From Tunturibacter gelidoferens (GTDB taxonomy: Bacteria > Acidobacteriota > Terriglobia > Terriglobales > Acidobacteriaceae), in assembly GCF_040358255.1 (NCBI RefSeq), contig NZ_CP132938.1, positions 868,001 through 932,000 of the forward strand: a DNA stretch of 64,000 nucleotides, written 5' to 3'. The notes beneath the pieces are model-generated. The model did no database searches. It was given only the letters and a program-made list of their open reading frames with translations, and had not been told where the DNA came from. The translations under genes and the position numbers were made by a program. Below are positions 35,895 through 44,566 of the stretch, piece by piece. Each line of letters opens with the position of its first letter. Positions within the stretch are counted from its first letter, which is position 1.

Positions 35895-37507
35895 ATGAGT
35901 TCAATGACGGGAAAGAGAGGCAGCGATTGCTTGTTCTCCCACCCAGCGTACTTTTCGCGGCTGTAATCGTAGGTGATCTTCACCGGCGCAGCTGCGTCAG
36001 TCTGGCGCATGTCCGTGCCGCTCACCTTGCCCCCAAACCCCATTGCCCCCGAGAGGTACTGCATCGCGTCGTCCCATTGTGCGGGTGATAGCCGCTGCAT
36101 CATGGAGCGCAGCTCCAGCTCATTGTCAGATCTCGCGGTCAATACCATGTGGCTCTTCAGCAGACCGTCACTGTCCAGCGCGCCCACGGCGACAAAGTCT
36201 TCGTGATAGGCATAGGGTGGGTTCGCCGGAGTCTTCTCAATCGCGGCCGGAGCGTTATCCGGGATGACGAGCGCCTGCTGGTCGCGGATGACGGGCATGA
36301 GCACGCGGAAGGGTGCAACCTCAGCGGTGGAATCGAGCCAGACTCGCTCCGGCTTGCCGGCTGCGTCAGACAGTTCGACCGTCGTGATGGCGTGGTTGAA
36401 GACCGCGGGGGATGGCACATCTGTTACCGGCGCAATCCCCGCCCCGATCAGCACGGGTGCCGTGGTCATCCCTTTCGCGCGCAGCAGGCTCTCCAACAGA
36501 GTGTCCTTGTCCTTGCAATCGCCGTAGCCGTGGTCCAGCACCTCGTCGGGTGTGTGCGGCTGGAAGCGGCCAACACCGAACGAGAGCGAGATGTAGCGGA
36601 CCTGCGTCGCAACGAAGCGATAGAGCGCCTCCGCCTGTTCCTGAGGCGTCTTCGCATTTTTGGTCAGCTCATCGGCTTTGGCTCGCACGCTGGCGGTAGG
36701 CTGGAGGCGCTGCTCCGCCAGACTGCGGTACCAGTCGCCAACCTCGGCCCAGCTATGGAAGGTGGTCCATGCCACGCTGGGCAGCTTGCGTCCGTCGGCG
36801 TCCTCGTCCGGATCCTTCACCTCGGCCGCGGTCATCTTGCCGTTCTCGTCGCGTGCGCTGGCCTTGGTCTGCGAGGAGGTCCACGTCCACACCTGCATTC
36901 CGTCGCGCGTCACCGGCGTCGTCTTGTGGTTCGGGCTCCAAACCTGCACGTAGGTCTTTTCCGGCACGGCAAGCGTTAGACTCTGTTCGAGAACCACGCC
37001 ACCCTGCACCAGGAAATGCTCCGCCCCCCAGAATTGTCCCGGCGCTTGCGCCTTGGTAAGGACTGTGTGGAACTGATATTCGAGCCGGTCGCCCGACGCA
37101 AGGCTACGCACGGGGAGGTGTTTCTCTTTCAGGTCCGAGTACATCGGCGCTTCGCGGGTTACTTCTGCGGGCATCTCCATGGCGTCGTCGACTGGCGTGT
37201 TTACCGTGCCGCCGTCCGGCTTATGCACGCGTACGAATTCCATCGTCGCGGTTGAATTTGCTGAAGCGTAAGGCAGATTCAACACGCTGAACTGCCGCGC
37301 CACGCCGTCTGACTGAATGCGCACGATCACATGCTGCACTATGTCTCCGGTGCCGTCGGCCTTCATTGTTGTAGTGGTGTCGTACCGCTCAAAGACAAAC
37401 GGCTCGTCGCGGTACGGATCCACGGAGGAAGCCGGAGTTTGAGTATGGGACGGCAGCGGCAGAGTCGCAATTACGGCAGCGGACAACACAATCAGACGGA
37501 GTTTCAT
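35891..37507 (-). CDS. DUF3857 / transglutaminase-like exported protein (N-terminal half)
   Basis: 538 codons. The signal peptide is LRLIVLSAAVIATLPLPSHT. A DUF3857 domain occupies about 30-220 (YDTTTTMKADGTGDIVQHV, SDLKEKHLPVRSLASGDRL). A transglutaminase core at about 270-400 has all three catalytic residues: Cys in DHGYGDCKDKDTLL, His in VFNHAITTVEL and Asp in VWLDSTAE. The protein ends FPVIELM, exactly where relatives continue into their C-terminal domain. The stop TGA overlaps the GTG of the following frame by four bases (ATGTGA). This is either natural stop-start coupling or a single-base frameshift in one long gene of about 1,090 codons. Probably periplasmic; the role in the family is unclear. 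Confidence 0.88.
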   Translation of the reverse strand: MKLRLIVLSAAVIATLPLPSHTQTPASSVDPYRDEPFVFERYDTTTTMKADGTGDIVQHVIVRIQSDGVARQFSVLNLPYASANSTATMEFVRVHKPDGGTVNTPVDDAMEMPAEVTREAPMYSDLKEKHLPVRSLASGDRLEYQFHTVLTKAQAPGQFWGAEHFLVQGGVVLEQSLTLAVPEKTYVQVWSPNHKTTPVTRDGMQVWTWTSSQTKASARDENGKMTAAEVKDPDEDADGRKLPSVAWTTFHSWAEVGDWYRSLAEQRLQPTASVRAKADELTKNAKTPQEQAEALYRFVATQVRYISLSFGVGRFQPHTPDEVLDHGYGDCKDKDTLLESLLRAKGMTTAPVLIGAGIAPVTDVPSPAVFNHAITTVELSDAAGKPERVWLDSTAEVAPFRVLMPVIRDQQALVIPDNAPAAIEKTPANPPYAYHEDFVAVGALDSDGLLKSHMVLTARSDNELELRSMMQRLSPAQWDDAMQYLSGAMGFGGKVSGTDMRQTDAAAPVKITYDYSREKYAGWENKQSLPLFPVIELM

Positions 37508-37748
37508 GGATGTAACTGCGTGTATAGCAGATTTCGGGAACCGGGTACATACCCCACATTGCCCCCCGACCAGCCACCACAGTTAGAATGACCTAGCCCG
37601 TCCCTCGTCCATGTGACGATTACTCAACGTAAGCCGACTTATCGGTACTGACCTGCTTAAATGAGCGTTGGGCAACATCGATGGACCTACAATTAAGTGG
37701 CGGTTGGTAATAAATAAAAGATGTACGTTCCGATTGGAATCGATTCCC

Positions 37749-39176
37749 ATGCAACGTGCTCCCTTGGTTAAACTTGTCTTTTTCCTGGTTTTGTTCTTCA
37801 TCTCGGCAACAGTCCAAGCCGTAGACGTTCAATCAACCGAGGATCACCCGACCTGTCCTGGGTTGAAGCTGGAGATTGGAATCCCCGACGATGTCGTTCG
37901 TCCTCAATCCGATGTGCTTCTGGAACTGAGGCTGACAAATGTCGCGCACGAGGCGATACTACTTCCGTCAGGTTCACCAGACTTCTGGTCCTACGAATTC
38001 GAACTGAAAGACGAGCGCGGTGCTCTCGTCCCGCGAACGGCGGAGTGGATGCATGCTCTTTCACAACGTCCTACGATCGTCACGGCAAACGTGTCCATAC
38101 CACTTTCCGCCCGACCCTCGCTGACAAAGGCTGTGTTGCTTGAAAAACTCTTCGACCTGACCAGGCCGGGTCGATACACACTTCGCGTCTCATTTGGTTC
38201 GGTCATGTGTGGCAACTCAGCTAAACACGTCACCTCCAACTTGGTTCAGTTCACTGTTGGCGCTCCCTCAATTCGGCCTTTAACGCCTAAAGCGGGGATC
38301 TCTGTTACGGCGAGCGCCACGCGAACCCGCGTACCCGTCGGCTGGGGAGTGCCACTCGATATTGTTGTTCAGAACAACAGCGGCCATATGCTCAGATGGG
38401 CAGTTGATGACCTACCCAACATGGCACCAGATGAATTCCTCACTGGCGCTAAAGTCTTCGATGCTACAGGCGTACTACGCCCAGCGCCCAATTCGCCCAA
38501 CTCTAGTTGGAGTCTCTCTCGTTTCCGCGATACCGCCTCGATCATAGAAATCCTTCCCGGTGAGAGAACCGAACAAATTGTCTTACTCGGCGATCTATTT
38601 GACATCAGCAAACCCGGAAGATACCGAGCTCAAGTTGTGCTACTGGACCCGCAGAGCAATCGGAACATCGAATCCAACCGTGTGCCCTTCGAGATCGGGG
38701 ACGCCACGTCTTCACATCCTCTTCCAAACGAACCTCCCTTTCTCGTCACCCTGCGGTCGGCAAATTTCGACCCGCCTGACCCGAGCAACGTCCTGGTCTG
38801 CATGAGCAACATCTCAGACCACGACATCGATCTAGATAACTCATCTGCGAAGGATTTCCTATCTGTCGAAGGCCTCGATGGAAACCCTGCCACTTTGACT
38901 GAAGTAGCGCAAAAGGCGAAAAAAATGGTGGATCTTACCCAGGTCCCAGCCGCTTCAAAACAATGTTGTACTTGGTATACGGTGAGACCTCGGAACGCCC
39001 TATGCGGGGGACTTCGTGTTAGCAAAATCTATGACCTTTCAAAACCGGGCGCATACAAGATTCGCAATGATCGCTACGATGAACCCGATGCAATGTCGGG
39101 ACAGAAGCTCGGAGAGTTGCCCTTGGTTCACTCAAACTGGCTTATGATCTTCGAGCCTTCTCCTGCTATTTTCTGA
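37749..39176 (+). CDS. Exported protein of unknown function with repeated Ig-like segments
   Basis: 475 aa with a signal peptide (LVKLVFFLVLFFISATVQA). Three segments share the pattern of a beta-sandwich with conserved FDLTRPGRYTLRV, FDISKPGRYRAQV and YDLSKPGAYKIRN, so the protein is probably three related domains. Paired cysteines (KQCCTWY, NALCGG) are present. ATG 37749 is chosen for the signal peptide; no strong ribosome site is visible, and a 27-residue upstream extension is open. No name or function is assignable. GC is lower than in the backbone genes, in keeping with an accessory region. Confidence 0.7.
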   Translation: MQRAPLVKLVFFLVLFFISATVQAVDVQSTEDHPTCPGLKLEIGIPDDVVRPQSDVLLELRLTNVAHEAILLPSGSPDFWSYEFELKDERGALVPRTAEWMHALSQRPTIVTANVSIPLSARPSLTKAVLLEKLFDLTRPGRYTLRVSFGSVMCGNSAKHVTSNLVQFTVGAPSIRPLTPKAGISVTASATRTRVPVGWGVPLDIVVQNNSGHMLRWAVDDLPNMAPDEFLTGAKVFDATGVLRPAPNSPNSSWSLSRFRDTASIIEILPGERTEQIVLLGDLFDISKPGRYRAQVVLLDPQSNRNIESNRVPFEIGDATSSHPLPNEPPFLVTLRSANFDPPDPSNVLVCMSNISDHDIDLDNSSAKDFLSVEGLDGNPATLTEVAQKAKKMVDLTQVPAASKQCCTWYTVRPRNALCGGLRVSKIYDLSKPGAYKIRNDRYDEPDAMSGQKLGELPLVHSNWLMIFEPSPAIF

Positions 39177-39444
39177 AAGTAGATAGCGAAAAACGCGCTT
39201 CTCGTCACCTATTCCCGAAGGGTCGGCAGCACGGAAGCCATGGCTCGCCTTCTCAGTTGGTGATAAATCGCCAATGCACTGCGGGGCGAAACAATTATGA
39301 GCTTTGGTGTTCTGGGCGGTTGACGGGCAAACCGGAAGTTACTCTCCTCCTTGATCGGCCAGCTGCTAGCCGACAAGCCAACGGAAATAACCGAATGCGC
39401 AGTTATAGTGCGTCACCATCGTGAGCGTAGTGTAGGATTCCGCC

Positions 39445-39918
39445 ATGCGAGAAACGCATTTACGAGTCTTCGCGGTGGCAACCGCGGCGACGTTGTTGCT
39501 TGTTCCGGCTTACGCACAGCAGAGTCACTGGTCTCCGGCGGATGATAAAACCGCGAAATACATGATCGAGATGGAGCGCAAGTGGGCTGAGGGTGTGTGT
39601 GTTGAAAACGGTGTCGTCGCTGGTCTGCTTGCCGACGACTTCCAAGGCACTTCAACGAAAGGTGCGCGCTTCACAAAAGCTGATGAACTGAGGGACGAGA
39701 AAGGCGCACACACCGCTCATGGTTGCGGACTTGATGAGGCTAAAGTGCGTTTCTTCGGAGACAGTCTTGCCATTGTCTACGGCAGCGAACATGCTGTCGG
39801 CAAAGACAAGTCCCAGCCGAACATAAAGGTGTGCCAGGTTTGGACTGACACGTGGCTGCAGCGTAGCGGTACATGGCAGATCATCGCCTCGCACGACAAT
39901 CGTGTGAAATGTAAGTAG
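39445..39918 (+). CDS. Exported DUF4440 / NTF2-like protein
   Basis: 157 aa with a signal peptide (VFAVATAATLLLVPAYAQ). The NTF2-like domain starts MIEMERKWAEGVCVENG, with LADDFQGTSTKGARFTKADE, an AKVRFFGDSLAIVYGSEH strand pair and a closing VWTDTWLQRSGTWQIIASHD. ATG 39445 has AGGAT at 6 bases. Function unknown. The gap before it (39177-39444) has no gene; it holds an inverse copy of the ACTTCCGGTTTGCCCGTCA motif near 39323. Confidence 0.85.
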   Translation: MRETHLRVFAVATAATLLLVPAYAQQSHWSPADDKTAKYMIEMERKWAEGVCVENGVVAGLLADDFQGTSTKGARFTKADELRDEKGAHTAHGCGLDEAKVRFFGDSLAIVYGSEHAVGKDKSQPNIKVCQVWTDTWLQRSGTWQIIASHDNRVKCK

Positions 39919-40177
39919 CTAGAGAACGCCTGACCTTTTATTCTGCATTGGCATGGTTCGCAAAAACCCAGGTCCGACTTCGAGCACTCGATGTGGCAGT
40001 CCAGATCACGCCGATTCAAGTGGCTAAATGGGAATGTAGTGGGTGGCGGGATAATTGTGCATTGGGTATGTCGCTCGTGGCGGGATAACGTTGCAAGGGT
40101 GCGGCATTTCGTTGTATCCAGCAGTAAATACATAAGAATCGAGAACTCGTGCCATAGCATCAATTGCGTGCCACCCG

Positions 40178-41281
40178 TTACGCGGACCTGACACGAAGAG
40201 CACTTCCAGTATTGCGGGTGTCTTCGGCGAACTGAACAACCGTTATCCAACACTGCTGGGTCGCAGCACGGAGAAATTTATCCTTGTCAGAAGGTTTGGG
40301 ACTACCGTTTTTTGTCATTGCAACTCTCACTGCCCGTTCATACCAGCTTGGTAGGCGCTCGTACTTATGCAATTGACCCAGCCGATTCGTCGATCTCAGA
40401 ACCTCGATTAAATAATCTGGCCAGTCTGCGAAGAGACTCACCACCGCCTGGAGCATATACGCTCTGGATTTCACGTCGAGATATTTGAAATTTGTCGGTG
40501 TACCACTCCAATATCTGCAAGTGATTTGGAGTGAGTCGGACAGCAGTTGTGACCTCATGTGCCTCGCTAAAGCGGAAGAACGGCACATGACGTAAGGAAG
40601 TCTCGCCAACACGTCAAAGAAGTCCCCACAGTTGGAATTCCTGACCAATGAGTCCAACAGGCAGGTAAGTTTCAAACTATTGTTGTCTGCCAACTTGGAT
40701 GGAGCACCATTCACGACAGATCTACCGCAGTGTGCGCAAAGTTGCAGTTCCATCTTTGATTTGACAGTCGACGATCTGAAAAGCCTTGGCACAGCTCGAA
40801 ATAACTTTCTGCAATGAGGACACCTTTTGTTGAAGAAAGCACCTGTGCTGCACGCAGCAACTATAGACGCCGATAGTCCATGAAAGCTGATGGTGCCCGG
40901 ACTGCCGAAGACAGACAGGGCAATACTGACTAACCCAATCTCTGTCCGACGGACTTTCCCACCGGCGCCACAATCCAGGAAATTTAAAAGCCGCTGAAAA
41001 CGTTTGAGAAATGGGTTTCCCGAACAGTCCATAAGGCTAGGACGAAGGCACTGAATAACCGTCTCCTTCTCGACTCCCACCGCCATCGCGATAGAGTTTA
41101 TGAGCGGGTTATTATCCGCCATCGAATCCAGCGTCCCAAGTTGATCGTCGTTTCCAAGCCATGCGCAGAGGCTTCTGACGGACACTTCATTCCCGGCTGC
41201 AATCCTGAGAATCCAAGAAGACAAAATCTCGTCGTTAAGACGGCGTGGGTGCCATGGTAAGAGATTTGACACCTTCGTCAC
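40178..41281 (-). CDS. tniQ: TniQ-family transposition targeting protein, probably damaged by two compensating frameshifts
   Basis: TniQ/TnsD proteins direct Tn7- and Tn5053-like transposons to their target. The N-terminus is typical: LLPWHPRRLNDEILSSWILR, then a helical region. The zinc-binding part appears as CPHCRKLF and LCAHCGRS. Between about 40860 and 40960 the annotated frame gives an untypical sequence, while the neighbouring frame gives DWVSQYCPVCLRQSG, SWTIGVYSCCVQHRCFL, exactly the CPxC...H segment expected there. The frame seems to slip and return, so the 367-codon ORF is open but its product lacks the first zinc knuckle. No transposase or ATPase gene (tnsA/B/C) is nearby. Upstream lies a candidate transposon end. 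The gap 39919-40177 has no gene. Confidence 0.75.
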   Translation of the reverse strand: MTKVSNLLPWHPRRLNDEILSSWILRIAAGNEVSVRSLCAWLGNDDQLGTLDSMADNNPLINSIAMAVGVEKETVIQCLRPSLMDCSGNPFLKRFQRLLNFLDCGAGGKVRRTEIGLVSIALSVFGSPGTISFHGLSASIVAACSTGAFFNKRCPHCRKLFRAVPRLFRSSTVKSKMELQLCAHCGRSVVNGAPSKLADNNSLKLTCLLDSLVRNSNCGDFFDVLARLPYVMCRSSALARHMRSQLLSDSLQITCRYWSGTPTNFKYLDVKSRAYMLQAVVSLFADWPDYLIEVLRSTNRLGQLHKYERLPSWYERAVRVAMTKNGSPKPSDKDKFLRAATQQCWITVVQFAEDTRNTGSALRVRSA

Positions 41282-41302
41282 CCCTTATCTGGCTGGCCGC
41301 GC

Positions 41303-41366
41303 ACAACGCTATTTCGTACTGGTACGAATTATCGTTGTTCAGTACGAATTAGCGGTGTTTTTGACA
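41303..41366. mobile_element. Candidate transposon end: 5'-TGTCA terminus and three 17-bp repeats
   Basis: Two direct 17-bp copies, GTACGAATTATCGTTGT (41322-41338) and GTACGAATTAGCGGTGT (41342-41358), lie 20 bases apart and differ at two positions. A third, inverted copy is at 41303-41319 (two mismatches to the first). On the minus strand the array is preceded by TGTCA at 41366, the kind of 5'-TGT terminus used by Tn7/Tn5053/Mu-type elements. The structure runs into the last codons of lipA and lies 22 bases upstream of tniQ. An operator for tniQ is the alternative reading. No matching second end was found. Confidence 0.5.
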
Positions 41367-42322
41367 GCCAGCCCCGTACTCTCCGCCTGCTCCTGCGCAT
41401 GGTAGCTGCTCCGCACCAGCGGCCCGCTCTCCACATGCTTGAAGCCCATCCCCACCGCCTCATGCTTCAGAAAAGCAAACTCCTCCGGCGTATAGTACCG
41501 AGCCATCGGCAGGTGATCCCGGCTCGGCCGCAGATACTGCCCAATCGTCAGAATATCCACCTTCCGATCTGCCAGATCGCGAAACACCGCGAGCAGCTCG
41601 TGCATCTCCTCACCCATCCCAACAATAATGCCTGTTTTGGTTACAATCTGGTCGCCATCCCGGTCGTCGAACATCTCCGCAGCAAGCTCCTTCGCATGCT
41701 CTAAGAACCGCAACGACTTCTCATACCGCCCACCCGACTTTGCCACCCGGTAAAGCCGCGGCACCGTCTCAATGTTGTGGTTCAGAATCTCCGGCCTCGC
41801 CGCCACCACCATCCGCAGCGCCTCTTCGTTCCCCTGAAAGTCTGGCGTCAGCACCTCCACCCTGCACCCCGGAGCCTGCAACCGGATCTCATCAATCACG
41901 CTCACAAACGCCCGCGCCGCGCCCACATTATCGTCATCGCGATTCACGCTCGTAATCACCGCATGCGCCAGTCCAAGCTGCGCGACAGCATAAGCCACCC
42001 GCCGCGGCTCATCGAAATCGATCGGCTCCGGCTTCCCCTTCGGCACCGCGCAAAACCCGCACCGCCGCGTGCAAAGATTTCCCAGCATCATGAACGTCGC
42101 AGACTTCTGATTCCAGCACTCCCCAATATTCGGGCACTGCGCGCTCTCGCACACCGTATGCAGGTTCAGCTCCCGCGCCATCTTCTTCAGGTTATGAAAG
42201 GTCTCCCCCATCGGAGCCTTCGCCTTCAACCACGCCGGCTTTGGCGCAGGTTTGCGCGGCGTCAGATCAATCTGTATCAGCTCTGCATTCAATTGGGCCA
42301 CCGGTGGAGTCATCCCATCCAT
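41339..42322 (-). CDS. lipA: Lipoyl synthase
   Basis: Radical SAM enzyme that inserts sulfur into octanoyl groups of lipoate-dependent enzymes. The auxiliary cluster motif is CESAQCPNIGEC and the radical SAM motif is CTRRCGFC. Other family blocks are AVPKGKPEP, VTSVNRDD-like ITSVNRDDDN, LNHNIETVPRLY and the cluster-ligand Ser in VRSSYHA. The family normally ends about ten residues after RSSYHA; here the tail continues as VKNTANSY, encoded by the repeat array described at 41303. ATG 42322 is used; ATG 42313 is an alternative. No lipB is adjacent. Confidence 0.95.
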   Translation of the reverse strand: MDGMTPPVAQLNAELIQIDLTPRKPAPKPAWLKAKAPMGETFHNLKKMARELNLHTVCESAQCPNIGECWNQKSATFMMLGNLCTRRCGFCAVPKGKPEPIDFDEPRRVAYAVAQLGLAHAVITSVNRDDDNVGAARAFVSVIDEIRLQAPGCRVEVLTPDFQGNEEALRMVVAARPEILNHNIETVPRLYRVAKSGGRYEKSLRFLEHAKELAAEMFDDRDGDQIVTKTGIIVGMGEEMHELLAVFRDLADRKVDILTIGQYLRPSRDHLPMARYYTPEEFAFLKHEAVGMGFKHVESGPLVRSSYHAQEQAESTGLAVKNTANSY

Positions 42323-42441
42323 TGTATCCAACCCGCCCAAACGAGCCGAAGACCCGCCTCCGCTAGCCAGCCTTAGCGCGCCGGTCTGTGCCGTTTCACA
42401 TCTCTCAACAATGGACTACAAACAGCTCTCCCAAACAACAT

Positions 42442-42474
42442 GAGCCAGCGAAACGCTGGATTCGCTGGCTCTTT
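42442..42474 (-). terminator. Candidate terminator hairpin downstream of DUF899 gene
   Basis: GAGCCAGCGAA and TTCGCTGGCTC make a perfect 11-bp stem with an 8-base loop, about 50 bases after the stop of the minus-strand DUF899 gene and between it and lipA. Only short T groups follow on either strand (CTTT on plus, ATGTTGTTT on minus), so efficiency and direction are uncertain. Confidence 0.5.
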
Positions 42475-42522
42475 CCGCATCGACAAAGTTGACATAGTCA
42501 AAGGCGATCACACCTCCCAGTC

Positions 42523-43266
42523 CTACAGGTTCAGCGTCACCTTAGCGTTATCGACTACTTTCGCCCATCTAGGATCTGTCGAGCCGCTCGAGGCGTATTC
42601 ATCGTGCCAGTTCCACCACTTATACGGCGGCGTCTGCGGATAGCCCGCAGGCGAATCCTCCCACTCCTCCTGCCGTCCAAGCGCGGTCATGTCGAGATAG
42701 CTCCACACGTTGCCCATCGCCTCATCGCCACGGCTGTTGATGAAGTAAGTGCGGTATATCTTGTCGCCATCACGAATAAACGAATTATGGCCGTGCCACT
42801 GGTCCACACCGAAGTCCACGTCGAAGCCATCCGTAATGGTGTACCAGGGCATCGTCCAACCCATCCGCTTCTTCAGGCGCTCAATCTCCGCCTGCGAAGC
42901 GCGCGAAGCATAGACAAGAGTCGTATCGCGCGCATTCAGATGCGTGAGGTTGGAGACCTGATCGGCACCCAGCGAGCAGCCGCGGCACGCGTGATCGGGC
43001 CAGCCAAACACCCCCGGCTCGAAGAAAGCCCGATAGACAATCAACTGACGCCGCCCGTCAAACAAATCCAGCAGGCTCGCCTTCCCGTTCGGTCCCTCGA
43101 ACTCATACTTCTTCTCCACCGCCATCCACGGCATCCGCCGACGCTTGGCAGCCAACGCGTCGCGCTCGTGCGTCACCCGCTTCTCCTCGGCCACTAGACT
43201 CTCGCGAGCCGCTAGCCACTCCTCTTGCGACACCACCTTCGCATTCTCAATCACACTGGTTGCCAT
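42523..43266 (-). CDS. DUF899 thioredoxin-like protein
   Basis: 247 aa. DUF899 proteins have a thioredoxin-like fold and are usually found with SRPBCC/DinB/ArsR genes, as here. Motifs are MPWMAVEKKYEFEGPNG, LIVYRAFFEPGVFGWPDHAC, RGCSLGADQVSNL, and the C-terminal NVWSYLDMTALGRQEEWED and PPYKWWNWHDEY. The CRGC pair is the likely redox or metal site. ATG 43266 has AAAGGAGA at good spacing; the longer frame to 43377 is rejected. It overlaps the end of the small upstream gene by 20 bases. Confidence 0.88.
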   Translation of the reverse strand: MATSVIENAKVVSQEEWLAARESLVAEEKRVTHERDALAAKRRRMPWMAVEKKYEFEGPNGKASLLDLFDGRRQLIVYRAFFEPGVFGWPDHACRGCSLGADQVSNLTHLNARDTTLVYASRASQAEIERLKKRMGWTMPWYTITDGFDVDFGVDQWHGHNSFIRDGDKIYRTYFINSRGDEAMGNVWSYLDMTALGRQEEWEDSPAGYPQTPPYKWWNWHDEYASSGSTDPRWAKVVDNAKVTLNL

Positions 43267-43468
43267 CTTGATCTCTCCTTTGATTTGAGTTCGAGACAAT
43301 ACCTCCTGCTCCATTTCCCCTTCCAGACAGCTTGGATGGAGTTGGTTCAGGATGGTTGTCCACGGCGTTCTTCCCACCGAACTTCTTCATTGCGATCGCC
43401 GAGAGGCCGCCCGTAGAGGTAACACTGCCGGCGATCAGCATTGCGGTTGCCAGGCACACTGGACACAT
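43247..43468 (-). CDS. Small cysteine-containing membrane protein
   Basis: 73 aa: MCPVCLATAMLIAGSVTSTG makes one membrane helix starting with CPVC, then GLSAIAMKKFGGKNAVDN and a hydrophilic tail. GGGAGG lies about 9 bases before ATG 43468. Its last codons overlap the DUF899 gene, suggesting coupling. Function unknown. Confidence 0.7.
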   Translation of the reverse strand: MCPVCLATAMLIAGSVTSTGGLSAIAMKKFGGKNAVDNHPEPTPSKLSGRGNGAGGIVSNSNQRRDQDGNQCD

Positions 43469-43497
43469 GGGCTGAACCTCCCTACGGTACGGGCTGA

Positions 43498-44013
43498 CTA
43501 CGCCGGCTGATGTTCCGGCTGGAGTACTGAGCGCTCGTCGGCGCTCGGGCCCCAGCTTGACGGCACAGGAACGTCGAGCAGGCGCAGGTAGACGCAGAAC
43601 TGACCGCGGTGCTGATACCAGTGGTTGAGCATGATATTGCGCAGGAAGACGACGCGCGGCATAGCTGCGATCTCCTGATCGCCGGCGACGATGCGCCAGG
43701 TTGCGTTCATCGCGGCGTCATCGAATCCCGGCAGAACCTCGCGCACAGTGGCCACGCTCTGGTCGAAGGCGTCGAGGACTTCCTGCACGCTTGCGGGCTG
43801 CGGGAATTGGAACTCCGGCGGAGGGATCTGGTCCTTTTGAGCGCCGCGAACGACCCCTCCGGGCACGAAGGCGAGGTGATAGGCCAGTTGCCCAGCGGTC
43901 ATGGACCTGGAGTGAGGCTTCCAGGTGAGCTTGTTGTCAGGAAGGCGCTCGAGGAACCTCCGCGTCACAGGAACCTGATCTTCAAATTCTGCCAGTAAGG
44001 ATTGTGCGAGCAT
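43498..44013 (-). CDS. DinB family protein
   Basis: 171-aa four-helix-bundle protein of the DinB/YfiT superfamily, many of which are metal-dependent thiol transferases. Seen are WKPHSRSMTAGQLAYHLAFV with a metal-type His, VVFLRNIMLNHWYQHRGQFC with HWYQHRGQ (two further His ligands), and the closing VYLRLLDVPVPSSWGPSADE typical of the family. AAAGGAG precedes ATG 44013. It is third in a same-strand series ArsR, SRPBCC, DinB, small membrane protein, DUF899. Confidence 0.92.
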   Translation of the reverse strand: MLAQSLLAEFEDQVPVTRRFLERLPDNKLTWKPHSRSMTAGQLAYHLAFVPGGVVRGAQKDQIPPPEFQFPQPASVQEVLDAFDQSVATVREVLPGFDDAAMNATWRIVAGDQEIAAMPRVVFLRNIMLNHWYQHRGQFCVYLRLLDVPVPSSWGPSADERSVLQPEHQPA

Positions 44014-44110
44014 GCGGTTCTCCTTTCGGGTTTGTGTCCTTAAGACGGATTGGGATTTGAATTGGCCTAGTCCCGGGTAGGGACGCTAGAGCTGCCTCTG
44101 CCTCGAGCTG

Positions 44111-44566
44111 CTATTTGCGAGAGGCCTCGGCATGCCTGCGAACACGCTCATGCATTGAGTTCCAGCCCTTCGGCATCCCTGCCTTGTGATCCTCAGTCAG
44201 CAGGCCGAGCGCCGTGTGCCGGAAGACGATCAACGTTCCTCCATCGACCTCCTTCAGCCGGTACTGGACGTTGTTGACCATCGGGAACGATGCAAACAAC
44301 GGACCTGCGAACTCCAGCAGCGTAGGCCGCTTGATCGCCTGCACATTGGCCCAGAAGTGCCCATTGCCGTCGCCCAGGTCGCGATACCACCTTCCACCCG
44401 GCCACGGTTCGATCTTCATGTTCATCGATTTGCCATCCTCGGTCTCGTTGCCGGGCCCCAGCTGCTCGAGCAGCGCGGCAAAGGTTACGTCCAACGGCGC
44501 CTTAACGTGGATCTCCTGATTAAGCGTAAAGGTTAGGTTTTCAAGGGTCTGTTCTGGGGCAATCAT
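44111..44566 (-). CDS. SRPBCC (AHSA1-like) domain protein
   Basis: 151-aa START/Bet v1-like fold. The start IHVKAPLDVTFAALLEQLG is the usual strand-helix of this family. PGGRWYRDLGDGNGHFWANV, LLEFAGPLF, VQYRLKEVDGGTLIVFRHTA and the C-terminal helix GWNSMHERVRRHAE follow. Such proteins bind hydrophobic ligands and are often the partner gene of an ArsR repressor. ATG 44566 has AAAGGAGA and overlaps the arsR stop by four bases (ATGA), so the two are translationally coupled. Confidence 0.9.
   Translation of the reverse strand: MIAPEQTLENLTFTLNQEIHVKAPLDVTFAALLEQLGPGNETEDGKSMNMKIEPWPGGRWYRDLGDGNGHFWANVQAIKRPTLLEFAGPLFASFPMVNNVQYRLKEVDGGTLIVFRHTALGLLTEDHKAGMPKGWNSMHERVRRHAEASRK

Noticed and set aside
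40043..40110. Two direct GTGGCGGGATAA repeats 34 bases apart downstream of tniQ, considered as the second transposon end
   Set aside because: They do not resemble the 17-bp repeats at 41303-41358, and no matching TGTCA terminus or target duplication was found.
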